Shown here piece after piece: positions 20,386 through 31,886 of a stretch of DNA of 64,000 nucleotides. Location: positions 1 to 64,000 of the forward strand of contig JAMOPG010000245.1 in the NCBI GenBank assembly GCA_027064715.1, written 5' to 3'. A program made the translations under genes and the position numbers. The DNA comes from Desulfobacterales bacterium (lineage in GTDB: Bacteria; Desulfobacterota; Desulfovibrionia; Desulfovibrionales; Desulfothermaceae). The notes beneath the pieces are model-generated. The model was not told the DNA's origin and did no database searches. It saw only the letters and a program-made list of their open reading frames with translations. Position 1 is the first letter of the stretch, and each line of letters opens with the position of its first letter.

Positions 20386-21348
20386 ATGAAGAAAAGATAC
20401 ACACTTCTCTGGCTCATACCCCTCATATTAGCAATTTCCTTGATCCCAATTATCACTCATTCTGTAATTTATAGAGAGACAGTATTTCTCATACTCATGT
20501 ATATCACATTGGCTGTTAGCTTAAATATTATTTTGGGGTATACAGGGTATGTAAGTTTTGGTCACGTAGTGTTCTTTGGTATAGGAGGATATACTTCCTT
20601 TTATTTAATGCATAAATTTGGAATACATTTGATCTTTGCAATGATAATGGGAGGAGTGGTTTCTGCGATTATTGCGCTCATAGTCGGTGAGGCAGTACTG
20701 AAACTGAGAGGTGCTTTTTTTGCTATTGCTACTATTGGGATCAATGAGGCAATAAAATCCCTGGTCACCAATCTTTCATGGTTAGGTGGTGCCACAGGGA
20801 TGTTTTTTAATTTTAAGATATACAAAACCTATGGTGGTGCAGCTAAGGCCATTTGGTTTGCTTATTGTCTCATGGTGATAGTAACTATTGTGAGTTTGGT
20901 TACCTCTTATTTTATCAAAAATTCTAAATTTGGTTATGGATTATTTGCTATAAGAGAAGACGAAGATGCTGCAATAGTTTTAGGGGTAAATGCCAAGCGA
21001 TTTAAAAGCATAGCATATGCTATTTCCGCATTTTTCCCTGGTCTGGTAGGAGCAATTTTCTTTTTTAAGGCGGGGAATATAGAACCAGAGGATGCATTTC
21101 ATCTGGTCAAATCCATAGAAATGATATTTATGGTGATGTTAGGGGGATTTGGTACTATATCTGGCCCTCCCATTGGTGCAATATTGTATGAGAGATTAAA
21201 GGGCATATTACTTGTAAATCCCTTGTTTAAAAATTTACATATGGCTATTACAGGATTGATTTTACTCATAATAATTTTATTTGCTCCAGGAGGAATAGTT
21301 GGGACCCTTAGAAATAGGTTTAAGAAGATCAGGAGTTTATTGGAATGA
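20386..21348 (+). CDS. livM: Branched-chain amino acid ABC transporter permease LivM
   Basis: [23 protein letters not shown]...[17 protein letters not shown]. Confidence 0.94.
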   Translation: MKKRYTLLWLIPLILAISLIPIITHSVIYRETVFLILMYITLAVSLNIILGYTGYVSFGHVVFFGIGGYTSFYLMHKFGIHLIFAMIMGGVVSAIIALIVGEAVLKLRGAFFAIATIGINEAIKSLVTNLSWLGGATGMFFNFKIYKTYGGAAKAIWFAYCLMVIVTIVSLVTSYFIKNSKFGYGLFAIREDEDAAIVLGVNAKRFKSIAYAISAFFPGLVGAIFFFKAGNIEPEDAFHLVKSIEMIFMVMLGGFGTISGPPIGAILYERLKGILLVNPLFKNLHMAITGLILLIIILFAPGGIVGTLRNRFKKIRSLLE

Positions 21349-22103
21349 TTTTAGAATTGCAATCTGTTACAAAAAAATTTGGCGGACTGGTTGCTGTGGA
21401 TAATGTATCTTTTAAGGTAAAAAAACAGGAAATTTTCGGAATAATAGGGCCCAATGGTGCTGGCAAAACCACATTATTTAATGTAATTAGCGGAGTATAT
21501 TACCCTGATGGAGGTAAAATTTTTTTTAATAACAAAGAAATTACGAACACGGAATGTTACAGAAGGACAAGGCTTGGTATTGCCAGCACTCATCAGATCG
21601 TAAAACCATTAAATGAACTTACTGTCCTGGAAAATATCATGGTAGGTGCCTGTTTTGGCAAAAAATCTGCCACGTTAAAACAGAGCGTATCCATTGCAGA
21701 GGAAATAGTGGATGTAGTTGGGCTTACAGAAAAAAAAGAAGTCCTTGCTGGAAAATTAAATGTACCAGAAAAAAAGAGATTAGAGCTTGCCAGGGCCCTT
21801 GCCTCTGAACCTGATATCATATTGTTGGATGAGGTACTAGCTGGTCTAAATCCTGCTGAAGCAGATGAGATGCTTAAGGTAATACAAAAGATTAGGGAAT
21901 CAGGAATAACTATTCTAATGATAGAACACCTGATGCATGCTATTATGAAGCTTTCTGACAGGATTATTGTCTTAGATTATGGAGCAAAGATTGCTGAAGG
22001 CACTCCTGAAGAAATAGCCAATGATCCAAAGGTAATAGAGGCATATCTGGGTGATCCTGATCTTGCGTTAAAGTTAATAAAATCAAAGGAAAATTCCCTA
22101 TGA
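21345..22103 (+). CDS. livG: Branched-chain amino acid ABC transporter ATPase LivG
   Basis: Walker [42 protein letters not shown]. Confidence 0.95.
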   Translation: MILELQSVTKKFGGLVAVDNVSFKVKKQEIFGIIGPNGAGKTTLFNVISGVYYPDGGKIFFNNKEITNTECYRRTRLGIASTHQIVKPLNELTVLENIMVGACFGKKSATLKQSVSIAEEIVDVVGLTEKKEVLAGKLNVPEKKRLELARALASEPDIILLDEVLAGLNPAEADEMLKVIQKIRESGITILMIEHLMHAIMKLSDRIIVLDYGAKIAEGTPEEIANDPKVIEAYLGDPDLALKLIKSKENSL

Positions 22104-22816
22104 CAGACAACATATTAGAAATAGAATCCCTTGAATCAGGATATGGAGAAGTTCAAATATTGTGGGGAATAAACCTCCATGTTCAAAAATCCAAACTAAC
22201 AACAGTAATAGGGTCTAATGGATCTGGAAAGACAACTTTGATGAAGGCTATAATGGGGACTTTGCCAACTTGGAATGGCAAGATAATTTTTGAGGGCATT
22301 GATATCAGCAGACTGCCACCATATAAAAGGGCAGAACAAGGTCTCATTATGGTGCCTGAAGGGAGACTACTTTTTCATGATATGAGTGTATATGAAAATC
22401 TGGAGATGGGAGCCTTCACAAAGAGGGCAAGAGCTCATTTAAAGAAAAATCTGGAATTTGTGTTTTCCCTTTTTCCAAGATTAAAAGAAAGGCTAGACCA
22501 GAAAGCAGGCACCATGTCTGGAGGAGAACGACAGATGGTGGCCATTGGAAGAGGTCTTATGGGTTCGCCAAAATTACTTATTTTTGATGAACCAAGTCTG
22601 GGTCTTGCCCCAAAGTTGGTATTAGAGGTATTTGAAGCCATAGAGAAGTTGAAAAAAGAGGGCGTGACAATGCTACTTGTGGAACAAAATGTACATCTTT
22701 CCCTGGCAATATCTGACTATGGCTATGTAATGGCTGAAGGTAAGATAAAGATTGAAGGTGAGGCAAGGGACTTAAAAGAAAATGATGAAGTAAAAAAGAC
22801 GTATCTAGGAATTTAA
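22100..22816 (+). CDS. livF: Branched-chain amino acid ABC transporter ATPase LivF
   Basis: Walker A GSNGSGKTTLM; MSGGERQMVAIGRGLMGSPKLLIFDEPSLGLAP. Confidence 0.95.
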   Translation: MTDNILEIESLESGYGEVQILWGINLHVQKSKLTTVIGSNGSGKTTLMKAIMGTLPTWNGKIIFEGIDISRLPPYKRAEQGLIMVPEGRLLFHDMSVYENLEMGAFTKRARAHLKKNLEFVFSLFPRLKERLDQKAGTMSGGERQMVAIGRGLMGSPKLLIFDEPSLGLAPKLVLEVFEAIEKLKKEGVTMLLVEQNVHLSLAISDYGYVMAEGKIKIEGEARDLKENDEVKKTYLGI

Positions 22817-22863
22817 GAAAGTTGCATGTAAATATCTAGTGAGTTATTGAGTTAATTTTTTTA

Positions 22864-24207
22864 TTAAGAGTGTATTAATTGTCTAAAATATGACCTTTTT
22901 TCCCATGAAAAACCACCAGGATAACAAGGCCAAATGGCATTATTTTGACATATGGGGTCTTCGTCTATGGGATAGTTTGAAACCTCTTTTGCCTGTTCAT
23001 ACAGCTTAGATCCAGGAATAGGTGTATAATATGCAAGATGTGGCCTAAAGCCATAAGATTTTACAAACTCTATTGTATCCACAATCTCATCATCTGTCTG
23101 ATATGGAAGCCCAAAAAGGATATAAACACCTATATCTTGTTTATCAAACCCTGCGTCTAGTAGATTTTTAACCCCAATATCCCACTGCTCTTTTGTAAGC
23201 TTTCTATCTCTTCTAGATTGAAAATTTGCAGTCTCAAGGCCAAGACGAATGGTTTTAAAACCAGCCCTTTTCATTAACTTGCAGATCTCTTTATCCAAAT
23301 ACCTAATGTGCAACCCGTTTGGACAGTGGAATCTAACCTCTACATTATTTTTTATTACCCGCTCTAAAAAACCTACAAACCATTTTTCTACATTAAACAA
23401 TAGTGCATCGTCATAAAATGCAAAATCCCTGATACCTCTTTCATATTCAAGGTAAAATTCTTCCCATATAATATCTAAAGGCCGTTGATAAAAACCAGGA
23501 AACAATCTTCTACTAGCACAATATTCACAATTAAAAGGACATCCCCTAGATCCCATTATCACAGCATATGAAGTATAAGGATAAAAACAAAAGCTCAATC
23601 TAAAATCTGGCATTTTATAAGAAAGACCCATAAATTTCATCAACTTATCCCAATTATCTTTTTTTTCCAAAGGTCCCTTAATAATGAGATCTGCCTCTAA
23701 AAGGTTCTCTGCATGCTTTTCACATAAAGTGGGATAAATTCCACCTACAACTATTTTTGTCCTTTTAAAAATTTTCCTGAGCAGTTGTATCATGGTAACT
23801 AACCCAGGATACCAATAAGTCATAACTGTGGATAAGAATACATAATCAGGCTCCTCCATTCTTTCTAAAGCACCTTTGACCGCCTCAAACAAGAGCCCAT
23901 ACCTAGCAAAATTTCTAGGCACCTCCTTTAAGATATATGGCTTTGGGATCTCTGTTCTCGGATAGGCACTTAATCCATATCTTCTATCCTGTGTCCATGG
24001 AACATCTCTCCACATCCTGATCATACAATCAAGCAAGGCAACATCACAACCAATCTCTTTAAACTTCATAAGACAAGAAATAAGCCCCACAGGCCGTGCC
24101 CAAAAATTGTATGCAGCAAAATCATATACCCAGGGATTTATTCCAAGTATCTTAGGTAGGTCTTTCCTTTTAGAGGATATCCAGATAATCTCTGGCCACT
24201 TTGGCAA
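22864..24207 (-). CDS. B12-binding-type radical SAM protein
   Basis: MGSRGCPFNCEYCASRRLFPG CxxxCxxC motif. The start is uncertain (TTG 24279 in track, TTG 24207 alternative; both overlap the TPR gene). Confidence 0.85.
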   Translation of the reverse strand: MPKWPEIIWISSKRKDLPKILGINPWVYDFAAYNFWARPVGLISCLMKFKEIGCDVALLDCMIRMWRDVPWTQDRRYGLSAYPRTEIPKPYILKEVPRNFARYGLLFEAVKGALERMEEPDYVFLSTVMTYWYPGLVTMIQLLRKIFKRTKIVVGGIYPTLCEKHAENLLEADLIIKGPLEKKDNWDKLMKFMGLSYKMPDFRLSFCFYPYTSYAVIMGSRGCPFNCEYCASRRLFPGFYQRPLDIIWEEFYLEYERGIRDFAFYDDALLFNVEKWFVGFLERVIKNNVEVRFHCPNGLHIRYLDKEICKLMKRAGFKTIRLGLETANFQSRRDRKLTKEQWDIGVKNLLDAGFDKQDIGVYILFGLPYQTDDEIVDTIEFVKSYGFRPHLAYYTPIPGSKLYEQAKEVSNYPIDEDPICQNNAIWPCYPGGFSWEKRSYFRQLIHS

Positions 24208-24922
24208 ACTTTGTCTTACACTGTTTATCAAGTAGCAACACCTCTGTAAAAGCCTTTTTGGCTTCTTGTTTTTTCCCAAGCCTTAAATAATTTTCTCCTA
24301 ACAAAAAATATAGCTCCACATTATCTGGAAAGGCCTCTATCCCTTTTTTGGCCCACATAATAGCAGACTCTATATCCTCTTTTTTTTGAAAGAGTTTTAT
24401 TAAGGTGAGATATGAAGGTAGATATCGCCAATTTTGAGTTAGGGCCTTTTTTTCATAACATATTGCCCTGTCAATCTCCCCTCTTTGGATATACACTAAT
24501 GCAAGGTTATGTGCTGCTAACTCTGGTGTAGGATATGATTCAATGGATAGGGCCTTTTCAAAACACTTAATTGCCTTTTCTTCATTTTTATCTAAAAGAT
24601 AAGCAAGGCCCAAGTAATGCCACGCATCCCCATAAGCTGGATCAAGTTTTACTGCTCTGTTTAGCGCCAAAATACCTTTTTCTCTTTCTTTAAGCTGGAG
24701 ATAGACTAATCCTTTCAAAAAATGGTAATATGGAATATCCTTTGCCCTATCCTTAATTTTATCAAGTTCCACAAGGGCCAGGCGCGGTTGACCTTTTGCC
24801 ATGTACGCAGAGGCCAAATCCATGCGTGCCCTAATGTCTTTTGTTATTATGTTAGATGTAGTTGCGCATGCAAAAATAAAGAGGAAAAAATAAGAAAAAG
24901 TAGCCAGCCTCATCATCTTCAT
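24170..24922 (-). CDS. Tetratricopeptide-repeat lipoprotein
   Basis: Lipobox-like IFACATT near the N-terminus; multiple TPR units (DAWHYLGLAYLLDKNEEKAIKCFEKAL). Confidence 0.85.
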   Translation of the reverse strand: MKMMRLATFSYFFLFIFACATTSNIITKDIRARMDLASAYMAKGQPRLALVELDKIKDRAKDIPYYHFLKGLVYLQLKEREKGILALNRAVKLDPAYGDAWHYLGLAYLLDKNEEKAIKCFEKALSIESYPTPELAAHNLALVYIQRGEIDRAICYEKKALTQNWRYLPSYLTLIKLFQKKEDIESAIMWAKKGIEAFPDNVELYFLLGENYLRLGKKQEAKKAFTEVLLLDKQCKTKFAKVARDYLDIL

Positions 24923-24927
24923 ATATG

Positions 24928-25809
24928 TTAAATCACCTTATTCAAGGGATATTCAATAATTCCCTCAACTCCTAATCTCATCAAATTTGGAATTAAATCC
25001 CTTACCTGATCTTTATCCACCACAACCTCAACAGAGATCCATCCTTTTTGATTCAAATTGGCTATTGTGGGAGAGGTAATACTTGGCAGTATATCCAGAA
25101 CCTTATTAAGGTTCCCTTCTCTTACATTCATCTTAAGTCCCACCATTCTCTCTGCTTTTAAAGCTCCCTTTAAAAGGGTGGCCATCTCTAAAATCTTGGT
25201 TCTCTTCCACTCATCTTCCCATGCCTTTTTATTGGCAATGATCTGGGTGCATGTTTGCATAAGTTCTGCAATAATCCTGAGGCCATGTGCCTTTATAGTT
25301 GTCCCAGTCTCTGTGACCTCCACAATGGCATCTGCAAGTCCAGCAACAACCTTTGCTTCAGTTGCTCCCCATGAAAATTCCACCTCAACATCTATGCCTG
25401 CGTCTTTAAAATATTTTTTTGTAAAATTTACAAGCTCTGTTGCAATCTTTTTCCCCTGCAGATCTTCTGGCCTTTTGTAGGGAGAATCTCCTGCAACAGC
25501 CAAAACCCATCTGGCAGGTTTGTTACTCATCTTTGAATAAACCAGCTCATCAACAACAACTACATCTGCCTCATTTTCCAAAACCCAATCTTTACCAGTA
25601 AGCCCTACATCTAATGTCCCATCTTCTACATATATTGGCATCTCCTGGGCTCGACACAATGTGCAGGTAACTTCATTGTCATCAATGTCAGGGAAATAAT
25701 TTCGGTGATGAATATCTATCTTCCATCCAGATTTTCTAAACAAATTTAATGTTGCGTCTTGAAGAGATCCCTTTGGGATTCCAAGTTTTAAAATCTTCTC
25801 ATTTGCCAT
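24928..25809 (-). CDS. hisG: ATP phosphoribosyltransferase (long form)
   Basis: LGIPKGSLQDATLNLFRKSG, DVGLTGKDWVLE, ADAIVEVTETGTTIKAHGLRI. Confidence 0.96.
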   Translation of the reverse strand: MANEKILKLGIPKGSLQDATLNLFRKSGWKIDIHHRNYFPDIDDNEVTCTLCRAQEMPIYVEDGTLDVGLTGKDWVLENEADVVVVDELVYSKMSNKPARWVLAVAGDSPYKRPEDLQGKKIATELVNFTKKYFKDAGIDVEVEFSWGATEAKVVAGLADAIVEVTETGTTIKAHGLRIIAELMQTCTQIIANKKAWEDEWKRTKILEMATLLKGALKAERMVGLKMNVREGNLNKVLDILPSITSPTIANLNQKGWISVEVVVDKDQVRDLIPNLMRLGVEGIIEYPLNKVI

Positions 25810-26193
25810 TTATTTATATACCTCCTCAGGATTAAATATCTTTTCTCCACATATTTCCATAGACATATTCCCATGTTCATAGACTATACGTTTATAAAAA
25901 CAACTCTTATACCCCTTATGACACGCTGCACCTCCAACCTGGTCCACTAAAAGCAATACTGTATCATTATCACAATCAAGTCTTATATCTTTTACCAATT
26001 GCACATGCCCAGATTCTTCTCCTTTTTGCCATAATTTTTTTCTACTTCTGCTATAATAATGGGCCTTTTTAGTTTGTAGAGTCTTATCCCATGCCTCTTT
26101 ATTCATGTAAGCCAGCATGAGTACATCTTTGGTATGTACATCCTGGACAATTACAGGAACTAATCCATTTTGTTTTTTAAAATCTGGTTCCAT
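25810..26193 (-). CDS. hisI: Phosphoribosyl-AMP cyclohydrolase
   Basis: [57 protein letters not shown]. Confidence 0.96.
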   Translation of the reverse strand: MEPDFKKQNGLVPVIVQDVHTKDVLMLAYMNKEAWDKTLQTKKAHYYSRSRKKLWQKGEESGHVQLVKDIRLDCDNDTVLLLVDQVGGAACHKGYKSCFYKRIVYEHGNMSMEICGEKIFNPEEVYK

Positions 26194-26235
26194 TCTATTT
26201 TTCTCCTAAAAAACTCGTATGGTTAATAGCTAATT

Positions 26236-27270
26236 TTATAATATCTTTGCCCTGAGTTGACCACATGCCGCATTTATATCCTGGCCTTTACTTTTTCGCA
26301 AGGTTGTGATCTGCCCTTTATCTCGTAAGTATTTTTCAAATTCAGAAATAGACTTTTCATCTGGTGCTTCATATTCAATGTCTTCTCCTGGGTTAAAGGC
26401 AATCAAGTTTATTTTACATTTAATGTGAGATAGCACTCTATTTAATTGACGAGCATGGTCTAAAGAATCATTTATCCCTTTGATTAAGATATATTCAATT
26501 GTTATCCTTTGTCTATTTCTTAACGGTATGTTTTTTAAAAGTTCAATGAGATCATTTAAAGAGACTATACTTGCTGCCTTTGGCATTATCTTTTCTCTTA
26601 ACTCTTGCGTAGGCGCATGTAAAGATATGGCTATTGAGCCTAGATCCTTTTCTGCAAACTCCTGTAAAGGTTTTGGTATGCCCACTGTAGATATTGTGGT
26701 ATGTCTGTATGAAAAATCAAATGCCTGTTTATCTCTTAAAATATAAATGGCCTTTTTCACATTCTCCCAGTTAAGCAAAGGCTCTCCCATTCCCATAAAA
26801 ACCAGATTTCTTATCTTTAATTTGTCCTTGGTATCCTTTAAATATGACTTGGCAACCAGGATCTGTCCAATAATTTCTCCACAGCTTAGATTTCTCACAA
26901 AGCCCATTTTTCCTGTGGAACAAAATGTACAACCAAGAGGGCATCCCACCTGTGAAGACAAACATTGGGTATAGTGAGTGCCTTCTGGAATAAGAACTGT
27001 CTCAATTATGTTTTCATCATGCAAACTTAAAGCAAATTTCGTTGTCCCATCTTTGCTCTTTTGAACTGTATAGATCTTGGGCAGATCAATTACAAAATCT
27101 CTGGCCAGTCTTTCCCTTATTATCTTGGGGATATTGGACATTTCAAAAAAGTCCAATTTCCCCTTTTGATATAACCAGTTCCACACCTGGACTTGCCTGA
27201 ATCTTGGCTGTCCTATCTTTTGAAAATAGGATATCAATTCCTCTTTTGACAATTCTAATATATTTTTCAT
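26236..27270 (-). CDS. rlmN: Dual-specificity 23S rRNA/tRNA (adenine-C2) methyltransferase RlmN
   Basis: SQVGCPLGCTFCSTGKMGFVRNLSCGEI, GMGEPLLNWENV, SLHAPTQELREKIMP. Confidence 0.96.
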   Translation of the reverse strand: MKNILELSKEELISYFQKIGQPRFRQVQVWNWLYQKGKLDFFEMSNIPKIIRERLARDFVIDLPKIYTVQKSKDGTTKFALSLHDENIIETVLIPEGTHYTQCLSSQVGCPLGCTFCSTGKMGFVRNLSCGEIIGQILVAKSYLKDTKDKLKIRNLVFMGMGEPLLNWENVKKAIYILRDKQAFDFSYRHTTISTVGIPKPLQEFAEKDLGSIAISLHAPTQELREKIMPKAASIVSLNDLIELLKNIPLRNRQRITIEYILIKGINDSLDHARQLNRVLSHIKCKINLIAFNPGEDIEYEAPDEKSISEFEKYLRDKGQITTLRKSKGQDINAACGQLRAKIL

Positions 27271-27313
27271 ATTATGTTCTGCCCCCTCTTCCTAGGTGGC
27301 ATTTTTAAGATGC

Positions 27314-27514
27314 TCAAGCAAAGCCCCCTGTTGACGAACAACTACTATTACTTGTTATCCTACTTTGTTCAGACCCTGTAACCTTTACAGCTGAAATGAG
27401 TTTTTTTGTATTTTTTGAACCACAAAATGGACATCTCACATTACTATCACTTGAGCTAACCAACTCCTCAAACTCTTTTTTACAATCCTCACAATAAAAC
27501 TCAAACAAGATCAT
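27314..27514 (-). CDS. FmdB-family zinc ribbon protein
   Basis: MILFEFYCEDCKKEFEELV...CPFCGS; ATG 27514 preceded by aggaggggc SD (track ORF begins 27556). Confidence 0.88.
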   Translation of the reverse strand: MILFEFYCEDCKKEFEELVSSSDSNVRCPFCGSKNTKKLISAVKVTGSEQSRITSNSSCSSTGGFA

Positions 27515-27567
27515 AAGCCCCTCCTTTTTTTCTAAAAAATGGGCTCTTTTTTTCATAAGTCAAGGTT

Positions 27568-27945
27568 CTATTTTGACGCTATTGCCTCTATCTCCACCTT
27601 TGCATCTAGGGGTAATCTTGCTACTTGGACAGCAGCACGTGCTGGTGGATCTTCTGTAAAATAAGTGGCATAAACTTCATTCATCTTTGAAAAATCTGCC
27701 AGATCAGCAAGATATACAGTGGTCTTAACAACATGATTATAGGTCATCCCTGCTTCCTTTAAAATGGCACCTATGTTTTCTAAAACCTGTTTTGTCTGTT
27801 GCTCTATTGTTCCTCCTTTAAACTGGTTGGTAACAGGATCTATTGCTATTTGTCCAGATATAAAGAGGAGCTCGCCTATTTGTACTGCTTGAGAATAAGG
27901 GCCTATTGCCTTTGGAGCATTATTGGTTGTTATTATGTTTTTCAT
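27568..27945 (-). CDS. ridA: RidA family reactive intermediate deaminase
   Basis: [30 protein letters not shown]...[22 protein letters not shown]; start taken at MKNII (27945). Confidence 0.93.
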   Translation of the reverse strand: MKNIITTNNAPKAIGPYSQAVQIGELLFISGQIAIDPVTNQFKGGTIEQQTKQVLENIGAILKEAGMTYNHVVKTTVYLADLADFSKMNEVYATYFTEDPPARAAVQVARLPLDAKVEIEAIASK

Positions 27946-30900
27946 CTCCAAACTCCTTTTGTATGATTTTATTAAATTCATGGATTTCTTGTTCAATGCG
28001 ATTAATAAGCTGCCCAATTTCACTCCATGATTTAGTTTCAGCTGTGTGTTCTAAAAACTCTGCAAGATATCTTATCCTTACAGCACCTATGGTTCCAGCA
28101 GCACCTTTTATTGTGTGAGCATGACTTTTCAAATTATTTTTATCCCTTTGTTCATAACTCTTTTTTAGATTCTCTATCCATTTAAAAGAACTATTCTTAA
28201 ATGTTGAACAAATTTTTTTTATAATCATTAGGTTGTTGTCCATCCTCTTTAACAATCCATCTTTATCCAATGAAGGCATATTTTCTATATCATTTTCACT
28301 AAAAATGACTTTTTCTTCTTTAGGTTGATTATTGGGCTCTTTTTGCATCTTATCCCCCTTTAATAACCATTTTTTTAACACATTTTTTAACTTTTCTATA
28401 TCTATAGGTTTTACAATGTAATCATCCATGCCAGCTTCAAGACATTCCTTTTTATGTGATTCCATCGCATGTGCAGTTAAAGCTATAATTGGAACATTAT
28501 GATCAATAACATTTGAATGAGGATCTCTTATTATTTTTGTGGCTTCAAATCCATCCATTTCAGGCATCTGAACATCCATTAATACTAAATCATATTTCTT
28601 TTTGCATAAAATTATAATGGCCTCATTTCCATTATTAGCTATATCAACCTCTAAGCCAAATTTTTTCAATATGTTTTTAGCAACCTGTTGATTTATCTTA
28701 TTATCTTCAACTAAAAGTACTTTTTTCCCTTTAAAATATAAATCGTTTGATTCATCTTGGGCCATGTCTTTTTGTTTAGGTTCAAAAAATTTGCATAAAA
28801 GGGCTATCAAACTCGTATATGATACTGGCTTGGACAAAATTGCATGGATCCTTTTAGAGATTGGTTCAAATATCTTTTCATTTGCACTTTTTAGTAGGAT
28901 CCAAATAGTTTGAGCCTTGCTCACATTATATAATTTTTCAAAATCAGCTAGATCTTCAATACAATTTTTGCTTATCAATACAATCTCATATGGATCATTT
29001 TCTGCTTTGGCCTTTTGAAGTTCTTTCAAACCACTATCAATCTCTGTTACTCCCTCTACACGAAGATCAAGTGTTTTTAAAAAGTTCACCAAAAATTGTA
29101 AAGGAGTTAGTTTTTGTTCTATAACAAGTATTCGAAGACCTTTTAATTTGTCAGGAATGGTTAAATATTCTTTTTGATCACTAACATTTACTTTTACTGT
29201 AAACCAAAACTCAGAACCTTTTCCCTGTTCACTAAAGACTCCAATCTCACCCCCCATAAGTTCCACAAGGTGTTTACTCAATGCCAGGCCAAGGCCAGTT
29301 CCGCCAAACTTACGTGACACAGTTGCATGAAGCTGGGTGAATTTGTCAAATAACATAGGTATCTTTTCTTGAGGGATGCCAATCCCTGTATCTTTTACAA
29401 TGAACTTAAGATACAATTCATTGTTGGTGATTTCAATTAACTGGGTGGTTAAGTATACTTCCCCATTATCTGTAAATTTTATTGCATTTCCTAACAAATT
29501 ATTTAAAATCTGCTTCAATCTCAAAGGATCTCCCACTACCTTTAAGGGGATTTGCGTATCAATAAAATGGGATAACTCCAGCCCTTTTGATTGAGCAACT
29601 CCAGAAAAGCTACTTATTACCTCATCTAAAAGGTCATACAGATCAAACTCTATTTTTTCCAGTTTTAGCTTGCCTGCTTCAACCCGAGATAAATCCAATA
29701 TATCATTTAATAACCCTAATAAAGTATTTGCACTTTTTAGGGCGGTTTCACAAAAATTTCGTTGCTCCTCTGACAGATTTGTATCCTTTAAAAGTGTTAA
29801 CATACCTATTACACCATTTAATGGTGTCCTGATTTCATGACTTATATTTGTCAAAAATTCTGTTTTTGCTTTACTGGCTGACTCTGCCTGATCCAGAGCC
29901 TGCATTAGATGTATATTGGTCTCTTCTAGTTTTTTTTCAATTATTTTTCTCTGCCTTATTTCCTCTTCTAATTCTTTATTTTTTTGCTCAATTTCCTCCT
30001 CTCTTTTTTTACTTTCCTTCAATTTAATCTTTAATGTATAATTTTTCACCCCCGTATTAAACCCGATAATTAATCCAATTATGAGCAAAATTGCCAAAAT
30101 AGTAAGAACTAAAGGAATAAACCAGGGGCATTGGAGAAAATAAGATAACTGTGCGGCATTATATAAAATAAAAAGATGGAAGGGTGTCCCTTTAATTGGA
30201 ACTTTTAATCCAATATATTTTGTTGTAGTATCATTTTCTTCCCTTAATGTAGATAATTTATTAAATTTATCTAGTTTTATATTTTGCAATAAATTAAATT
30301 TGTTTTGAGAAAATCCTTTGTCTTCTAGGTAAATGAACTCATCTTGTTGAATAAAAAAAATCTTTTGCTGTCTAGGCTTAAGTAACGTATAAATACTTTC
30401 AGGATTTATTATAGAAAATATCTGCCCCATATATTTACCTTTAAAAATAAAAGGAACAGTTATTATCAAATCATATCCATCATTTATTTTGATAAAGAAC
30501 AGAGAAGCTTCACGCCTATCTTTTTCTAAAAAATCTTTCCACTTAACTATATAAGATTCAGGCAGATATTTGGGCTTTGTATCCATTAATATATCACCAT
30601 TTATGTCAACAAAAAATATCCTTTTATAGATGGATACGTCATGTATGGTTTTTGAAAATAAAACTTTATTAAAATCTCTTTCAACAAATATAAGTGATGC
30701 CCTGAGGCCATATTCCATGGACATACCCAAGGCCTTATTCTCAAAAAAGGCAGACAAGGATCTAAGTTTTGTTAGCTCACAAATATCATTTTTTCTCTCA
30801 TGAAAAAAATAGGATAAAAACGAGGCCTCGCTTGTTATGGAATTTTTAATCAACTTTGAAGAATAATTACTAAGACGAAGATTCGCCCAATAAATTACCC

Positions 30901-30985
30901 CAAGCACCCCCATTATATAAATAAAAAGACAGCAAAAGATTAAAAAAAATAGTAAATGTTCTTTAAAAAAGGCCCTAACCTTCAT
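27920..30985 (-). CDS. Hybrid sensor histidine kinase (sensor - HK - degenerate REC - REC - Hpt), BarA-like architecture
   Basis: [16 protein letters not shown]-box, [44 protein letters not shown]...[11 protein letters not shown], Hpt [14 protein letters not shown]. Confidence 0.95.
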   Translation of the reverse strand: MKVRAFFKEHLLFFLIFCCLFIYIMGVLGVIYWANLRLSNYSSKLIKNSITSEASFLSYFFHERKNDICELTKLRSLSAFFENKALGMSMEYGLRASLIFVERDFNKVLFSKTIHDVSIYKRIFFVDINGDILMDTKPKYLPESYIVKWKDFLEKDRREASLFFIKINDGYDLIITVPFIFKGKYMGQIFSIINPESIYTLLKPRQQKIFFIQQDEFIYLEDKGFSQNKFNLLQNIKLDKFNKLSTLREENDTTTKYIGLKVPIKGTPFHLFILYNAAQLSYFLQCPWFIPLVLTILAILLIIGLIIGFNTGVKNYTLKIKLKESKKREEEIEQKNKELEEEIRQRKIIEKKLEETNIHLMQALDQAESASKAKTEFLTNISHEIRTPLNGVIGMLTLLKDTNLSEEQRNFCETALKSANTLLGLLNDILDLSRVEAGKLKLEKIEFDLYDLLDEVISSFSGVAQSKGLELSHFIDTQIPLKVVGDPLRLKQILNNLLGNAIKFTDNGEVYLTTQLIEITNNELYLKFIVKDTGIGIPQEKIPMLFDKFTQLHATVSRKFGGTGLGLALSKHLVELMGGEIGVFSEQGKGSEFWFTVKVNVSDQKEYLTIPDKLKGLRILVIEQKLTPLQFLVNFLKTLDLRVEGVTEIDSGLKELQKAKAENDPYEIVLISKNCIEDLADFEKLYNVSKAQTIWILLKSANEKIFEPISKRIHAILSKPVSYTSLIALLCKFFEPKQKDMAQDESNDLYFKGKKVLLVEDNKINQQVAKNILKKFGLEVDIANNGNEAIIILCKKKYDLVLMDVQMPEMDGFEATKIIRDPHSNVIDHNVPIIALTAHAMESHKKECLEAGMDDYIVKPIDIEKLKNVLKKWLLKGDKMQKEPNNQPKEEKVIFSENDIENMPSLDKDGLLKRMDNNLMIIKKICSTFKNSSFKWIENLKKSYEQRDKNNLKSHAHTIKGAAGTIGAVRIRYLAEFLEHTAETKSWSEIGQLINRIEQEIHEFNKIIQKEFGDEKHNNNQ

Positions 30986-30994
30986 CTATATTCT

Positions 30995-31873
30995 CTACTT
31001 AAAAAATTCAGGATAATAGTCCATAACATAGGGATAATATTTTTTAACTAGCTTTAAATAGGTTCCATCCTTTTTTATTTTTTGTAGAAATCTATTAAAT
31101 TCCTCTCTTAACTGAGGAGAGGTCTTTCTAAAGGCTGCTGCCATAACTTGTTGTTTTGAAATAGGCCCAATTATTTCTATATGTCCAGAAAATTTTTCTA
31201 GGGCTACTAAGGCATCAGGCACATCTAATAAAGTGGCTTCTGCCTTACCATTGATCACAGCAGGGGCTAGTTGATTTAAATTTTTATGAAAGTCTATTAC
31301 CTTTGCACCATATTTTTCAATGCCATACAGAGATGCATCTAAACATGTACCTCTGACATTTAAGACAGTTACTCCTTTTAACTGTTGTAAAACAGCTAAA
31401 ATGTCTTTGGAAATATCTCCTGTTGGTTTAATTGGCGTTAATCTAGACTTTACTCTGGATACCAGCCATATTTGAGTGGGAAATAGTGGATCTGAATAAG
31501 ATACCAATTTCTCTCGCCAACCAATTACTGTAAAGCCTGTTGCAATAATGTCTCCTTTTATTTGACACTTCCCTATAATTTTTACTTCATTTCCCTTTAC
31601 CTCAATCTTTTTCCCAATCAAATCAGAAATTACATGTTTCCAATCTGTTTTTACAAATTGGTAATGAAGACCTAAATATTTTGCAAACAACTTTACTAGA
31701 TCCACAGAAAATCCATCCCCAGCTCCTGTTACAAAATTAGCGTACGGAATTCCAAGATGTCTTATTACTCCTTTTTTCTTTATTTCAGGCAAATCAGATG
31801 CATAAATTGAGCATGCAATAAAAAAAATAACAAAAAATAATAATATTAATTTTGTGATTTTTCTCAAATACAT
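30995..31873 (-). CDS. Periplasmic solute-binding protein, SBP_bac_3-like
   Basis: MYLRKITKLILLFFVIFFIACSIYA signal sequence, GVIRHLGIPYANFVTG...DVPDALVAL; ATG 31873 preceded by ggaggcgag SD. Confidence 0.85.
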   Translation of the reverse strand: MYLRKITKLILLFFVIFFIACSIYASDLPEIKKKGVIRHLGIPYANFVTGAGDGFSVDLVKLFAKYLGLHYQFVKTDWKHVISDLIGKKIEVKGNEVKIIGKCQIKGDIIATGFTVIGWREKLVSYSDPLFPTQIWLVSRVKSRLTPIKPTGDISKDILAVLQQLKGVTVLNVRGTCLDASLYGIEKYGAKVIDFHKNLNQLAPAVINGKAEATLLDVPDALVALEKFSGHIEIIGPISKQQVMAAAFRKTSPQLREEFNRFLQKIKKDGTYLKLVKKYYPYVMDYYPEFFK

Positions 31874-31886
31874 AACTCTCGCCTCC

